Positions 19,701 to 28,385 of a DNA stretch of 64,000 nucleotides are shown here, in pieces. The position numbers and the translations under genes were made by a program. The notes under the pieces are model-generated. The model did no database searches. It saw nothing but the letters and a program-made list of their open reading frames with translations, and was not told where the DNA came from. The stretch's first letter is position 1. Every line of letters starts with the position of its first letter. Source of the DNA: Litoribacter ruber (lineage in GTDB: Bacteria > Bacteroidota > Bacteroidia > Cytophagales > Cyclobacteriaceae); the NCBI RefSeq assembly GCF_018500185.1, contig NZ_JAHBGI010000004.1, positions 248,001 to 312,000 of the forward strand, in the 5' to 3' direction.

Positions 19701-20492
19701 ATGTACTGGCCCGGTAAGGATGAGATTGGCTTGTTGGTCAATGAATATAACAACATGCTATACAAGCTGGAATCCAGTAAGAAGATCCTGGCAAGCACGG
19801 AAAAAGAATCCGCTTGGAGAGAAATGGCCAAGCAAGTGGCGCATGAGATTAAAAATCCGCTAACTCCGATGAAGCTAACGCTTCAGCATATGCTAAGGCT
19901 GCAAGCTGCAGGACAGATAGAAGATACAGCCCAGATCGTGCGGCCTGTGGAAAGTTTGATCCTTCAGGTAGATACTTTGAGCGATATTGCTACTTCCTTC
20001 AGTACATTTGCCAAAATGCCTTTGCCTCAGAGTGAGCCGATCGACTTTAAGTTTGTGGTTCACGAGGCGGTGGAGTTATTCAAAAATAATGAGAAAGGCA
20101 AGGTCTGCTTCCAGGATGACACCGTTGAAAAGATCATATCCATTATTGGGGATGAAAAACTCTTCAGCCGTATTATTTCCAACCTGATCATAAATGGTAT
20201 GCAAGCCGTACCAGATGATAGGGTGCCAGAAATCTTTGTGCACTTGACTTCCAAAAACAGCTATGTGAAGCTGGAAATCAGGGATAATGGTAAAGGAATA
20301 CCCGAAGAGCTCAAGGATAAAATATTTGTTCCTAACTTCAGTACCAAATCAGAGGGCTCTGGACTCGGCCTGGCCATCGCCCGAAGAGGAGTGGAGACAG
20401 CAGGTGGAAAAATTTGGTTTGAAACAAAATTGGGAGAAGGAACTTCTTTTTACCTATCATTCCCTAAAATATCCATGAAATTACTACATTAG
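16776..20492 (+). CDS. Large NtrY-like membrane sensor histidine kinase
   Basis: This is a 1238-residue sensor kinase. A long N-terminal part has many hydrophobic segments, including a cluster at about 205-450, and extracytoplasmic stretches in between (about 35-200, 480-720 and 800-925). A final helix (about 930-950) leads to a HAMP-like linker. The dimerisation motif is AHEIKNPLTPMKLTLQHM with phospho-acceptor H1023, as in NtrY. The ATPase domain has SNLIINGMQAV, DNGKGIP and GSGLGLAIARRG. No receiver or response-regulator gene is adjacent, so its partner is unknown. The signal sensed is also unknown. It follows the oxidase locus but is separated from it by a terminator, and lies 20 bases before the next gene. 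Confidence 0.88.
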   Translation: MLKKRRLILFIAIASLAVLLGVNFFTTTDKTDEEQAAFVNAQMNKVVDEFDDDYITLLMNNRPDKQVSFRTLNIPTKHPFYLFTVNGGLLYWSSITMIPEFDGLDLTRKYQLYENQKGIYFIKLRKINRLGQLFWMVQVYTLYDKIDINNEYLDKGENPDVFGNDRFILSSTPKEGYQDLYKDNGEYYYSILFRTGYQHVSYQTGTVVLVFFFSIMGLVIILGSDFVRTLWKKGKQSLAIIYSAIILISIRAIMIFFHFPQEYFDTQLFNPSKYASSLINPSLGDLLLNVLTGAILLFLMIAMLSRKVYLVQFFKFKRQYKEWFFHYVSFLLSTILLMLFFRLFTNIVNNSQWELNILTVPTFTYFQGISLFIIFLGGAAYLLFTLIAITMVLYKNKTSRRSVLTHLMIFSVPIVAYLGYDNLTLLVVYLAHVILLVSIITFELHKNVFKLDFNTFLTFFYGCLIGAIITGAGAYQDNRKKEIQSKIKYANQLMVENDIMAEFLLSEAMNNIEEDYFIKSRMSDPLQSKDPIEQKIRRVFMSNYFDQYDLTVKIFNTRGELISQRETEETLEDYRFQHMKSDYATPFRNLYFIRNTAETGSNRFYSFVSLYSDDQFLGTILLELVQKSVQPSSVFPKLLLDREYANNLYAEKYDYAVFEDGIFKMSVGIYNYRNPENENLIENPALYTTGVYKNNHHHFGVKGPTKTIIVTSPIYPSNYVLADVSLFFVAYLLFTLICILVYSLFQGFGRLQFNYTTQLQFYINFAFFFPMLIISIISIGLLTNSYTDDLHRQYFNKATIIRNNLASYLEEQTKGAMDREQFLEEVHRLAGTTGTDINVYMPNGRLMATNQPSIFEKKVLTDYLHPLAVGEILETQNNRLILDEQVGNLNYKTVYLALRDNERQRILGIISIPFFESESELNMVIADVFSNILNIFVVIFVIFLVVSFFVSKQLIFPFRLLTEKLKATNLESNEPMYWPGKDEIGLLVNEYNNMLYKLESSKKILASTEKESAWREMAKQVAHEIKNPLTPMKLTLQHMLRLQAAGQIEDTAQIVRPVESLILQVDTLSDIATSFSTFAKMPLPQSEPIDFKFVVHEAVELFKNNEKGKVCFQDDTVEKIISIIGDEKLFSRIISNLIINGMQAVPDDRVPEIFVHLTSKNSYVKLEIRDNGKGIPEELKDKIFVPNFSTKSEGSGLGLAIARRGVETAGGKIWFETKLGEGTSFYLSFPKISMKLLH

Positions 20493-20512
20493 CGGTGAGT
20501 TAGTGTAGTAAT

Positions 20513-23500
20513 ATGATTTGGGCAAGGCATTTTTTTAAAGGGTGTGCGCTTCTGCTTTTGGTAGTTTTTTCGGCGACAGCTCAGGACAATTCCTGCCGTT
20601 GGTTGGGTAAAGACGACCTGCTGATAGGGGTGCGTTTGGACTCCCTCACGGTGGTGCCCGAAAGTATCGCTTTTCAACATGCCGATTCCGCCCAATTTGC
20701 CCATTCTTATAATCTAACTACGGGGATTCTTAAGGTTGAATCTCTTCGTGGCCTAGACTCCTTGCAGGTCTGCTATCAAACCCTTCCCTTTGATTTGGGG
20801 AAAAAATTTGCCCATAGGACACTGGCTGAACATTATGATTCAGCTGCCTTATTTAAAGACAATAGGATAAAGGCCTCCGAGGTGTTTGACTTCCGAGAGG
20901 AGATTTTCCCAACGTCCAACCTTCAAAAGTCAGGAAACCTTACCCGTGGTATTTCATTTGGCAACACGCAAAACGTATTTGTAAACAGTGCCCTCAATCT
21001 TCAGATGGACGGCCAGCTTGCCGACAATCTGTATGTCAGGGCCAGCATTACCGACCAAAATGTGCCCTTCCAGCCCGAAGGCAATACCCAGCAGCTACAG
21101 GATTTCGACAATGTGTTGATTGAGTTGTATAATGATAAAATGAGCCTTTCAGCTGGAGATGTGATGCTGCAGAACAGGCCCTCAGATTTTTTGAGGTATT
21201 ACAAGAACGTGCAAGGGTTACAGTTTACAACCGGCTATGACGTGGGCGAAAATTGGAAAGCATCCACCCAGGTAGCTGCTTCCATTGCAAAAGGGAAATT
21301 TGCCTCAAGCGAAATCCCCATCTTGGAGGGTGTGCTTGGCCCTTATAGGATTCGAGGACCCCAAAATGAACGCTTTGTCATCATCATGGCCAATTCTGAA
21401 AAGGTTTTTTTGGATGGAAGGCAATTGAAACGAGGTTTCAACTACGATTATGTGATTGATTACAACCAAGGAGAAATAACTTTTACCACCAATGTCCTCA
21501 TCACGCAATACTCCCGGATAAGGATAGATTTTGAATATGCGGAGCGGAATTTTCAGCGCTCCATTTTGTCAGCCAACCATACTCAGGAAAACAAACATGT
21601 GATGTTCTACCTCAACTATTACAAAGAGGAGGATAACCGAAACCGCCCCTTGTTTTTTGAATTTTCAGATCAGGATAAGCAATTGCTTTCCTCTGTCGGC
21701 AACAACATTGACCAAGCCGTAATCCCAAGGGTAGACAGCACTGCCTTTGATCCAAACAGAGTGATGTATGAACGCCGAATGAGAGAAAATGGGGAGGTAA
21801 TCTATGTCTATAGCACCGCTGCGGAAGAAGCACGATTTATTCCCAGCTTTCTGCAGGTTGGCAGGGGCAATGGGGATTACGTGAGGCGCCAGCAATTGGC
21901 CAATGGGGTAGTTTATGAATTTGTGGAGCCGATCAATGGGGTGAGGCAGGGGGATTATTCCATTCAAGCGCCGCTGCCTGCCCCAAGCAAAAAGGAAATG
22001 GTTACTGCCGGTACCGTGGTGAAATTGGGTTTGTATGAGCAATTCTATTCAGAGGTTGCCCTTTCTACCAATGATCAAAACCTGTTTTCGGAAATTGATA
22101 ACAATGAGAATAAAGGGTATGCCTTTAAGTCTGGGCTAAGGTCTCAAAATAGAAGGCTGGGGTTACTCCCTGATTATTCGTTCAAGGGGCAGGCGGAAGT
22201 AGAATACAATTCGGTAAACTTTTCATTTATAGACAGGGTCAGGTATATTGAATTTGACAGGGATTGGAGTTTGCAACAAGAAGATTTGATGTTTGCCGCT
22301 TCCGAAAAACTGTTTTCTGCTCAGGCTGAGGTGGTGAAGGATGCGGATAATCTATTATCGTATAGGGTTAACCTCCGAAACCGTGGTGAGGTGCTAAATG
22401 GATACCAGCATTTGGCCCAATTCAATCAGCAGATTGGGAACAGAGTGTTTTTGAGGAATGAATTTTTCAACCTCAACAGCCAGATCAGGCAGTTTCAATC
22501 CGACTGGATCCGGTACCGGGGGGATGTTTCCTATAGAAGCAAAATCTTCGTTCCGGGTTATAGTTACCATGTGGACAAAAATGCGGTTTCGGCAATTGAA
22601 AGTGACAGCGTGGTATCCACAGCCATGAATTTTGAAGAGCATAAGTTTTTCATTCGCAGCAATGACACTTTGCCCTATTCTTTTTTTGCCGACGCTTCTT
22701 GGAGGGAGGACTATTTTCCGATTCAGGGAGAAATGTTGCCTGAGACAAAAGCTTTTACTACCCAGTATGGATTGCAGCGAAAATTTGGGGTACATGACCT
22801 AAAGGGGACCTTCACTTATAGGCAGATGGAATATGTGAGTCGGGACTTGCCAATGGAAACCACTATCATGGGCCGATTGGATTATTTGGGTAGTGCCTTT
22901 GCCCACAACCTGCGAAATGAACTGAGCTATGCGATAGGCAACGGTAGGGAACTGAGAAGGGAGTTTGTATTTGTGCCAGTACCCCCTGGCGAAGGGACCC
23001 ATACCTGGCGGGACGATAATGGGGATGGAATTCAACAATTGAATGAATTTTATATAGCCATCAATCCAGAGGAGAAAAACTTTGTGAAAATCTTTGTGCC
23101 CACAGATGAGTATATTCAGGCCTATAACACAATTTTTAATTACCGGTTAAACGCCAAATTTCCTGATGCATGGAGAAAAACCGCTGGGGCCAAGAAGTTT
23201 CTTTCCAGATTTTCGAATAACACAAGTTGGAATGTGGACAAGAAAGTGACGGCCAATGATTTCCGCAGCCGTGTAATTCCCCTGGCCAATGGCATCGCTG
23301 ATGAAGACCTGGTGAGTATCCGTCAATCCATCCGGTCATCTGTGTTTTTTAACCGTGCGGTGACCAAATATGGATTTGACCTTTCCTTGTTCAATAGCCA
23401 GTTTAAGCAATTGTTGTCTGGGGGATTTGAGGATATGATACAGCAGGATCTGAGGCTGAATTCACGTTATCAGTTGAGTTCGCTTGTCAATTTGCGGATG

Positions 23501-23971
23501 ATGGCCAACAGGGGGCAAAGGGCCGCTGCCTCGGACTTTTTGGATAACCGCAATTACACGATTGCCCAGCATGGGTATGGGCCGGAATTGGCCTTTCAGC
23601 CCTCTTCGGTATTCCGTACGACTGCCAATTATACCTTTACAGGGAAAAGAAATCTCGAAAATATCGAGTTTGAGGAGGTGGCCTCCCTGCATCAGATGGG
23701 GCTGGATGTAAGATTTGCAAGGGCCATCAAAACAACCCTAAATGCCAATTTCAATTATACTTTTATCAATTATAATGGGGAGGCAAACTCGCCCGTAGGG
23801 TATGAAATGCTACAAGCCCTGACTCCCGGCAACAACTTTATCTGGAATCTCAATTGGCTGCAAAAGATCGGGGAGGGGCTGCAGCTGAACATGGTGTATG
23901 AAGGCAGAAATTCTGAGGGATTGGGGCGGATTATCCATGTGGGAAGAATGCAGGTGTCGGCGTTGTTTTAA
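20513..23971 (+). CDS. Large putative outer-membrane beta-barrel protein, function unknown
   Basis: This is a 1152-residue protein with a signal peptide (LLLLVVFSATAQ). Many alternating hydrophobic/polar strands and a terminal Phe (VSALF) are typical of outer-membrane barrels. An N-terminal region of about 160 residues precedes NLTRGISFGNTQNVFVNS. A stretch around 290-330 (FVIIMANSEKVFLDGRQLKR, then YDYVIDYNQGEITFT) resembles segments found in SprA-type gliding/type 9 secretion proteins, but the length is far below SprA. DDNGDGIQQLNEF near 830 has a Dx[DN]xDG calcium-loop form. No plug or TonB box was recognised. It lies 20 bases after the kinase and may be co-transcribed. I cannot name the function. 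Confidence 0.8.
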   Translation: MIWARHFFKGCALLLLVVFSATAQDNSCRWLGKDDLLIGVRLDSLTVVPESIAFQHADSAQFAHSYNLTTGILKVESLRGLDSLQVCYQTLPFDLGKKFAHRTLAEHYDSAALFKDNRIKASEVFDFREEIFPTSNLQKSGNLTRGISFGNTQNVFVNSALNLQMDGQLADNLYVRASITDQNVPFQPEGNTQQLQDFDNVLIELYNDKMSLSAGDVMLQNRPSDFLRYYKNVQGLQFTTGYDVGENWKASTQVAASIAKGKFASSEIPILEGVLGPYRIRGPQNERFVIIMANSEKVFLDGRQLKRGFNYDYVIDYNQGEITFTTNVLITQYSRIRIDFEYAERNFQRSILSANHTQENKHVMFYLNYYKEEDNRNRPLFFEFSDQDKQLLSSVGNNIDQAVIPRVDSTAFDPNRVMYERRMRENGEVIYVYSTAAEEARFIPSFLQVGRGNGDYVRRQQLANGVVYEFVEPINGVRQGDYSIQAPLPAPSKKEMVTAGTVVKLGLYEQFYSEVALSTNDQNLFSEIDNNENKGYAFKSGLRSQNRRLGLLPDYSFKGQAEVEYNSVNFSFIDRVRYIEFDRDWSLQQEDLMFAASEKLFSAQAEVVKDADNLLSYRVNLRNRGEVLNGYQHLAQFNQQIGNRVFLRNEFFNLNSQIRQFQSDWIRYRGDVSYRSKIFVPGYSYHVDKNAVSAIESDSVVSTAMNFEEHKFFIRSNDTLPYSFFADASWREDYFPIQGEMLPETKAFTTQYGLQRKFGVHDLKGTFTYRQMEYVSRDLPMETTIMGRLDYLGSAFAHNLRNELSYAIGNGRELRREFVFVPVPPGEGTHTWRDDNGDGIQQLNEFYIAINPEEKNFVKIFVPTDEYIQAYNTIFNYRLNAKFPDAWRKTAGAKKFLSRFSNNTSWNVDKKVTANDFRSRVIPLANGIADEDLVSIRQSIRSSVFFNRAVTKYGFDLSLFNSQFKQLLSGGFEDMIQQDLRLNSRYQLSSLVNLRMMANRGQRAAASDFLDNRNYTIAQHGYGPELAFQPSSVFRTTANYTFTGKRNLENIEFEEVASLHQMGLDVRFARAIKTTLNANFNYTFINYNGEANSPVGYEMLQALTPGNNFIWNLNWLQKIGEGLQLNMVYEGRNSEGLGRIIHVGRMQVSALF

Positions 23972-24043
23972 AAGTGTGGATGGGTAGATTAAGTCATTTT
24001 TTCTTTCTCCATGATCAGGATGATCTTATTCCCAAAAAAATGA

Positions 24044-24051
24044 TAACTTTG
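24044..24051 (+). promoter_or_regulatory. Candidate -7 element upstream of the SDR-ispG genes
   Basis: TAACTTTG matches the Bacteroidota TAnnTTTG element and lies 45 bases before the SDR start at 24097. No good TTTG was seen at the -33 position, so this is a partial match. It is the only promoter-like site in the 125-base gap after the barrel gene. Confidence 0.4.
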
Positions 24052-24096
24052 CCTTCTGCAAATAGTTAGTACACTAACAGTTAAAACAACAACAAA

Positions 24097-24801
24097 ATGT
24101 CCAAAAGCATACTGGTGACCGGTGGTACCAAAGGCATTGGCAGAGCCATTATTTTTAAATTTGCAGAAGCGGGTTTTGATATTTACACCTGTTCTAGAAA
24201 CGAATCCGAGCTTCAGCAGCTTAAGGAGGAGGTTGAAGGGACGTTTTCGGGCATTAAGTTAAGGTATCAGCAAGCCAATTTTTCAAATATGGAGGAAGTG
24301 GCCAGATTTGCTGACTGGGTAAAAAGCCAAACCATCCCGGATGTGCTGGTGAACAACGCCGGTGTTTTTCTGCCTGGGTCCATTCACAACGAGCCGGAGG
24401 GCAATTTTGAGTTGATGATGCATACCAATCTTTTTTCAGTGTATCATTTAACCAGGGCGTTTACCCAGGAAATGATGGAGCGAAAAAGTGGGCATATTTT
24501 CAGTATGGGGTCCATTGCCGGGTTGACTGCCTATGCCAATGGAGGAACTTATGCCATTTCAAAGTGGGCACTATTGGGTTTTACCAAGTGTTTAAGACAA
24601 GAGTTGATGGAATACGGCATCAAGGTGACTTCTGTGATGCCGGGAGCCACCCTCACGGCAAGCTGGGAGGGTGTTGACATTCCGGAAGAGCGATTTATGA
24701 AAGCTTCTGATGTAGCAGAGGCCGTGTGGTCAGCCTACAACCTTTCCCCGCAGTCAGTAGTAGAAGAAATAGTGATCAGGCCTCAATTGGGCGACATTTA
24801 A
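24097..24801 (+). CDS. SDR-family oxidoreductase
   Basis: This is a classical short-chain dehydrogenase/reductase of 234 residues. The NAD(P)-binding motif TGGTKGIGRAI lies at about 8-18, NNAG near 87, catalytic Ser near 139 (SMGSIAG) and Y152-x3-K156 in TYAISK. PGATLTASWEG follows in the substrate region. A basic residue in the TGGTKGIG loop and S/R after the second strand (TCSRNE) suggest NADP(H), which is inference. The substrate is unknown. The stop lies 6 bases before ispG, so the two are likely co-transcribed. Confidence 0.9.
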   Translation: MSKSILVTGGTKGIGRAIIFKFAEAGFDIYTCSRNESELQQLKEEVEGTFSGIKLRYQQANFSNMEEVARFADWVKSQTIPDVLVNNAGVFLPGSIHNEPEGNFELMMHTNLFSVYHLTRAFTQEMMERKSGHIFSMGSIAGLTAYANGGTYAISKWALLGFTKCLRQELMEYGIKVTSVMPGATLTASWEGVDIPEERFMKASDVAEAVWSAYNLSPQSVVEEIVIRPQLGDI

Positions 24802-24807
24802 GATAAG

Positions 24808-26793
24808 ATGGATACGAAGAATTTAATTGAAAAAATAAGGTACTGCAACAGCCTTACTTCTTATTCAAGAAGAAAAACAATCCCCGTAAGTGTAGGAGAT
24901 GTGATGATAGGAGGGGATAATCCAATCGTGGTGCAGTCTATGACTACTGTGGATACCATGGATACAGAGGGTTCAATAGAGCAGTGTATCCGCATGGTGG
25001 AAAGTGGCTGCGAACTGATCCGCATCACGGCCCCTAGTATGAAGGAGGCCGAAAATCTAAAGAACATTAAGGATGGACTAGCCAAGAGAGGGTATCACGT
25101 TCCTTTGGTAGCGGATATTCACTTTACTCCCAATGCCGCCGAGATAGCTGCCAAGATTGTGGAAAAAGTCCGTATCAACCCGGGAAATTACGCAGATAAA
25201 AAGAAATTTGAGGTTCTTGAGTACACAGACGAAAGCTACCAAGAAGAGCTAGACCGTATCAGGGAGCGTTTTTTACCTTTGGTGCGGATCTGCAAAGAGC
25301 ATGGTACGGCCATGCGTATCGGGACCAATCACGGGTCTTTGTCGGATAGGATAATGAGCCGTTATGGGGATACTCCCCTCGGTATGGTGGAGTCGGCCTT
25401 GGAATTTTTGAGAATCTGTGAGGATGAAGGATTTTACAACATTGTAATTTCCATGAAATCCTCCAATACGCAGGTGATGGTTCAAGCTTATAGACTTTTG
25501 GTGCAAAAGCTGGAAGAAGGCGGGTTCAAACCCTATCCATTGCACCTTGGAGTGACTGAGGCAGGTGATGGTGAAGATGGCAGGGTGAAGTCGGCCGTGG
25601 GCATTGGGACGCTTTTGGAAGATGGCCTTGGAGATACGGTTAGGGTATCTCTTACAGAGGATCCTGAATTTGAAGCGCCTGTAGCGGAGGCATTGATAGA
25701 CCGCTACCAAGACAGAGCTGAGCATGAAGCCATTTCTGATATTGAGGGATATCCAATAAACCCATTTGAATACACTCGGAGAGTGACCAAGGAGGTTTTT
25801 AATATCGGAGGAAGCAATGTGCCAAGGGTTTTGGCGGACCTGTCTTCCTTTTCAGAAGTGACCATTAAGGATCTGAAAAACATTGGACATTTTTATCTGC
25901 CTGAGCTGGATAAGTGGAAAATGAATGACCAGGGGGCTGATTTTGTATTTACATACAAGAATCCAATTCCATTTATGCTTCCCAATGGCTTAAAAGAAAT
26001 CCAGCATTTCAGTAATTGGAATAGCCAGGATTCTAATAAATTTCCAGTTTACTCCCTTCAGGAGTTTAAAGCCGCCGAAAAGCTTCATCCTTCTCTTAAT
26101 TTCCTACTAATTGAAGATAAAGAAACGGCGACGTTAGCACAGGATTTAGCTGGAAACACGAATATCGTATTGATCCTTTTCACCCAGAATAGGCACCAAA
26201 TGCCTGCACTGAGAAGAGCTATGGTAAACATTATCGAGCAAAACCTTCAATTGCCGGTGATTTTCAGAACCGATTACCAAGGCCTGGATAGTGACCAAAC
26301 GATGCTATATGCCGCCACTGATTTTGGGGGCTTGCTAATTGACGGGCTTGGTGATGGTGTGATGATGGGAATGAGCGAAGTAGGTGGAAGATCCCGTGAA
26401 GAAAGTCTTTCTCAGGTCAAATTGCATAATTCGGTCAGCTTTGGAGTATTGCAGGCTGCTAGGACGAGGATGTCCAAAACTGAATACATCAGTTGCCCTT
26501 CCTGCGGACGTACCCTATTTGACTTGCAAGAGACCACTGCCATGATCAGAAAGCGCACAGATCACCTGAAAGGGGTGAAAATCGGTATTATGGGCTGTAT
26601 AGTCAACGGGCCGGGTGAAATGGCTGATGCCGATTATGGGTATGTTGGATCCGGAAAGGGCAAGATTACCTTGTATAAAGGCAAGGAGGTCATGAAAAGA
26701 TCAGTCCCTTCAGAAAAAGCGGTAGATGAGCTAATCAACATTATCAGAAAAGATGGACAGTGGATTGAACCTGAAACAGAGCGCTTGGGTTAA
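24808..26793 (+). CDS. ispG: 4-hydroxy-3-methylbut-2-enyl diphosphate synthase, long form (IspG/GcpE)
   Basis: This enzyme catalyses the penultimate step of the MEP isoprenoid pathway, converting MEcPP to HMBPP with a [4Fe-4S] cluster. The N-terminal TIM-barrel part starts with IPVSVGDVMIGGDNPIVVQSM. The cluster ligands lie in the C-terminal domain: C563 and C566 (SCPSCGRTLFD) and C597, with E604 in GCIVNGPGEM. At 661 residues it is the long form with an extra domain inserted between barrel and cluster domain (about 280-540), known from Bacteroidota, Chlamydiae and plants, rather than the roughly 370-residue E. coli form. It provides precursors for menaquinone and for the farnesyl group of heme A. 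Confidence 0.96.
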   Translation: MDTKNLIEKIRYCNSLTSYSRRKTIPVSVGDVMIGGDNPIVVQSMTTVDTMDTEGSIEQCIRMVESGCELIRITAPSMKEAENLKNIKDGLAKRGYHVPLVADIHFTPNAAEIAAKIVEKVRINPGNYADKKKFEVLEYTDESYQEELDRIRERFLPLVRICKEHGTAMRIGTNHGSLSDRIMSRYGDTPLGMVESALEFLRICEDEGFYNIVISMKSSNTQVMVQAYRLLVQKLEEGGFKPYPLHLGVTEAGDGEDGRVKSAVGIGTLLEDGLGDTVRVSLTEDPEFEAPVAEALIDRYQDRAEHEAISDIEGYPINPFEYTRRVTKEVFNIGGSNVPRVLADLSSFSEVTIKDLKNIGHFYLPELDKWKMNDQGADFVFTYKNPIPFMLPNGLKEIQHFSNWNSQDSNKFPVYSLQEFKAAEKLHPSLNFLLIEDKETATLAQDLAGNTNIVLILFTQNRHQMPALRRAMVNIIEQNLQLPVIFRTDYQGLDSDQTMLYAATDFGGLLIDGLGDGVMMGMSEVGGRSREESLSQVKLHNSVSFGVLQAARTRMSKTEYISCPSCGRTLFDLQETTAMIRKRTDHLKGVKIGIMGCIVNGPGEMADADYGYVGSGKGKITLYKGKEVMKRSVPSEKAVDELINIIRKDGQWIEPETERLG

Positions 26794-26819
26794 TAGGTAA
26801 ATAGAAGACATCGGTAATT

Positions 26820-27011
26820 ATGGCTAAAAATAGAATCCAGGAGTTCTTTCAGCTTGGTGAAGTTGGGAATTACTTCTTCAGAGTATTCAGAAAACCTGAT
26901 CCCAACCAAAAGTCCAATTTCAACCTCAGGATGATGCATGGAATTAATAAAATATCCATTCTTGTGTTTCTCTTTGCGGTGATATTTTGGATCATTAAGC
27001 GATTAATGTAG
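26820..27011 (+). CDS. Small single-pass membrane protein (DUF6728-like)
   Basis: This is a 63-residue protein with a basic, soluble N-terminal half (FFRVFRKPDPNQKSNFNLRM) and one C-terminal transmembrane helix (about 43-60). It resembles the short Bacteroidota family named DUF6728, from memory of the pattern and not a search. It lies 26 bases after ispG and before the terminator at 27027-27050, so it is probably the last gene of that transcript. No function is known. Confidence 0.8.
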   Translation: MAKNRIQEFFQLGEVGNYFFRVFRKPDPNQKSNFNLRMMHGINKISILVFLFAVIFWIIKRLM

Positions 27012-27026
27012 TTAAAATATTATAAG

Positions 27027-27050
27027 GCAGGGATGCTCTCCCTGCTTTTT
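27027..27050 (+). terminator. Intrinsic terminator after the ispG operon
   Basis: GCAGGGA at 27027-27033 pairs with TCCCTGC at 27039-27045 over a 5-base loop, followed directly by TTTTT. It lies 15 bases after the small membrane protein gene and 11 bases before the MmcQ-type gene. Confidence 0.8.
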
Positions 27051-27061
27051 CCTTTATTTAT

Positions 27062-27412
27062 ATGCATATCGAGTTTTTTAGGGATTACTGTCTCAGCTTG
27101 CCTGGAGTGACCGAGGACACCCCGTTTGATGAGGATACCCTTTGCTTCCGAGTCGGGGGTAAGATTTTTGCCATAACCGACATATCATCATTCGAAAGTG
27201 TAAACCATAAGTGTGATCCCGAGTGGGCTGTGGAGTTGCGCGAAATGCATTCCGGAATAGTACCCGGATATCATATGAACAAAAAACACTGGAATACCGT
27301 GTCATGTGATGGATCTGTCCCTCAAAAGCTGTTTGTCGAGCTTACCGATCATTCCTACTTTCTAGTGCTCAAAAGCCTTCCCAAAAAGACCCAAGCAGAA
27401 ATATCCAAATGA
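27062..27412 (+). CDS. MmcQ/YjbR family protein
   Basis: This is a 116-residue protein of the MmcQ/YjbR family (CyaY-like fold, often annotated as DNA-binding). Typical segments are LSLPGVTEDTPFDEDTLCF, RVGGKIFAITD, PEWAVELREMH and PGYHMNKKHWNTV, ending in LTDHSYFLVLKSLPKK. The cellular role of this family is not settled. Its stop overlaps the next gene by 4 bases (ATGA), which couples it to the ABC ATPase. Confidence 0.9.
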   Translation: MHIEFFRDYCLSLPGVTEDTPFDEDTLCFRVGGKIFAITDISSFESVNHKCDPEWAVELREMHSGIVPGYHMNKKHWNTVSCDGSVPQKLFVELTDHSYFLVLKSLPKKTQAEISK

Positions 27413-28377
27413 GTTACCTCAAAATAGACAACATATCCAAGCAATATGACGAGAAGAATATTGCCTTAAGGCAGGTAGGGTTTGCCCTCAAAAAAGGGGA
27501 GGTGGTGTCGGTTTTGGGTGAAAGTGGGTCCGGCAAAAGTACTTTGCTAAGGATTATCGCAGGGCTGGAAATCCAGGATGAGGGTAGGGTGTATCTGGAG
27601 GATGAGAAAATCTTAAACCCTGCGGAAAAGCTGGTGGCAGGCTATGATGAAATCAAACTTATCCACCAACAATACAAACTTTACCTCAACTCCACGGTGG
27701 AGGAAAATATAGGTAGGCCACTTTTGCTTTATGACAAAGATTACCGGCGGGAAAGGGTTGAGGAAATTCTACAAATGTTGAATCTCCATGCCTTTAGACA
27801 TAAATTGCCCAAACAGCTTTCCGGAGGGCAGCAGCAGAAGGTAGCCATTGGCAGGGCACTGAGTATTGAGCCGGAGGTACTGCTGCTGGATGAGCCCTTC
27901 AGCAGCTTGGATACCATTCAGAAAAGGGAGCTGATCGAAGAGTTGAGGCATATTTTTGAGGATTCCGACATGACGGTGATCTTTGTGACGCATGACCTGG
28001 ATGATGCCCTTTTGATGAGTAAAAAACTTTTCATCCTGAAAGATGGGGAATTGGTGCAGAAAGGTGCTCCTAGGGATATCTTCAGGAAGCCCAAAAACCT
28101 ATACACAGCCCAGCTTTTCAGCCACCTCAATCCCATACCAGGCAATGGTGAGGCTTTTATAAGGCCCTCAGATGTGAAAATTGAAAAGGTGGATGGTAGG
28201 CTTGAGGCGGAAATTATCTCAGCCCAGTATTTGATTCATTATACCCAGCTGACGGTTCGGCTGAAAGATTCGGATGTGATTTGGAAAGTCGAGGACCAAA
28301 ATAGGTTGTATCAAAAAGGTGACTACATCGGACTTTCATTTCAAGAAGAAAACATTATTTCTTTTTCTCCCCAATAA
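27409..28377 (+). CDS. ABC transporter ATP-binding protein (orphan, importer type)
   Basis: This is a 322-residue ATPase with Walker A GESGSGKST (near 38-46), the signature LSGGQQQKVAIGRAL, Walker B VLLLDEPFSSLD and the switch His in VTHD. The C-terminal 90 residues form a TOBE-like domain, as in PotA/UgpC/ModC-type importer ATPases. The signature has SGGQQQ, typical of that group. No permease or binding-protein gene is nearby, so the substrate cannot be inferred. It is translationally coupled to the MmcQ-type gene (4-base overlap) and converges on the Uma2-type gene 8 bases away. Confidence 0.9.
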   Translation: MSYLKIDNISKQYDEKNIALRQVGFALKKGEVVSVLGESGSGKSTLLRIIAGLEIQDEGRVYLEDEKILNPAEKLVAGYDEIKLIHQQYKLYLNSTVEENIGRPLLLYDKDYRRERVEEILQMLNLHAFRHKLPKQLSGGQQQKVAIGRALSIEPEVLLLDEPFSSLDTIQKRELIEELRHIFEDSDMTVIFVTHDLDDALLMSKKLFILKDGELVQKGAPRDIFRKPKNLYTAQLFSHLNPIPGNGEAFIRPSDVKIEKVDGRLEAEIISAQYLIHYTQLTVRLKDSDVIWKVEDQNRLYQKGDYIGLSFQEENIISFSPQ

Positions 28378-28385
28378 CTTTAACG

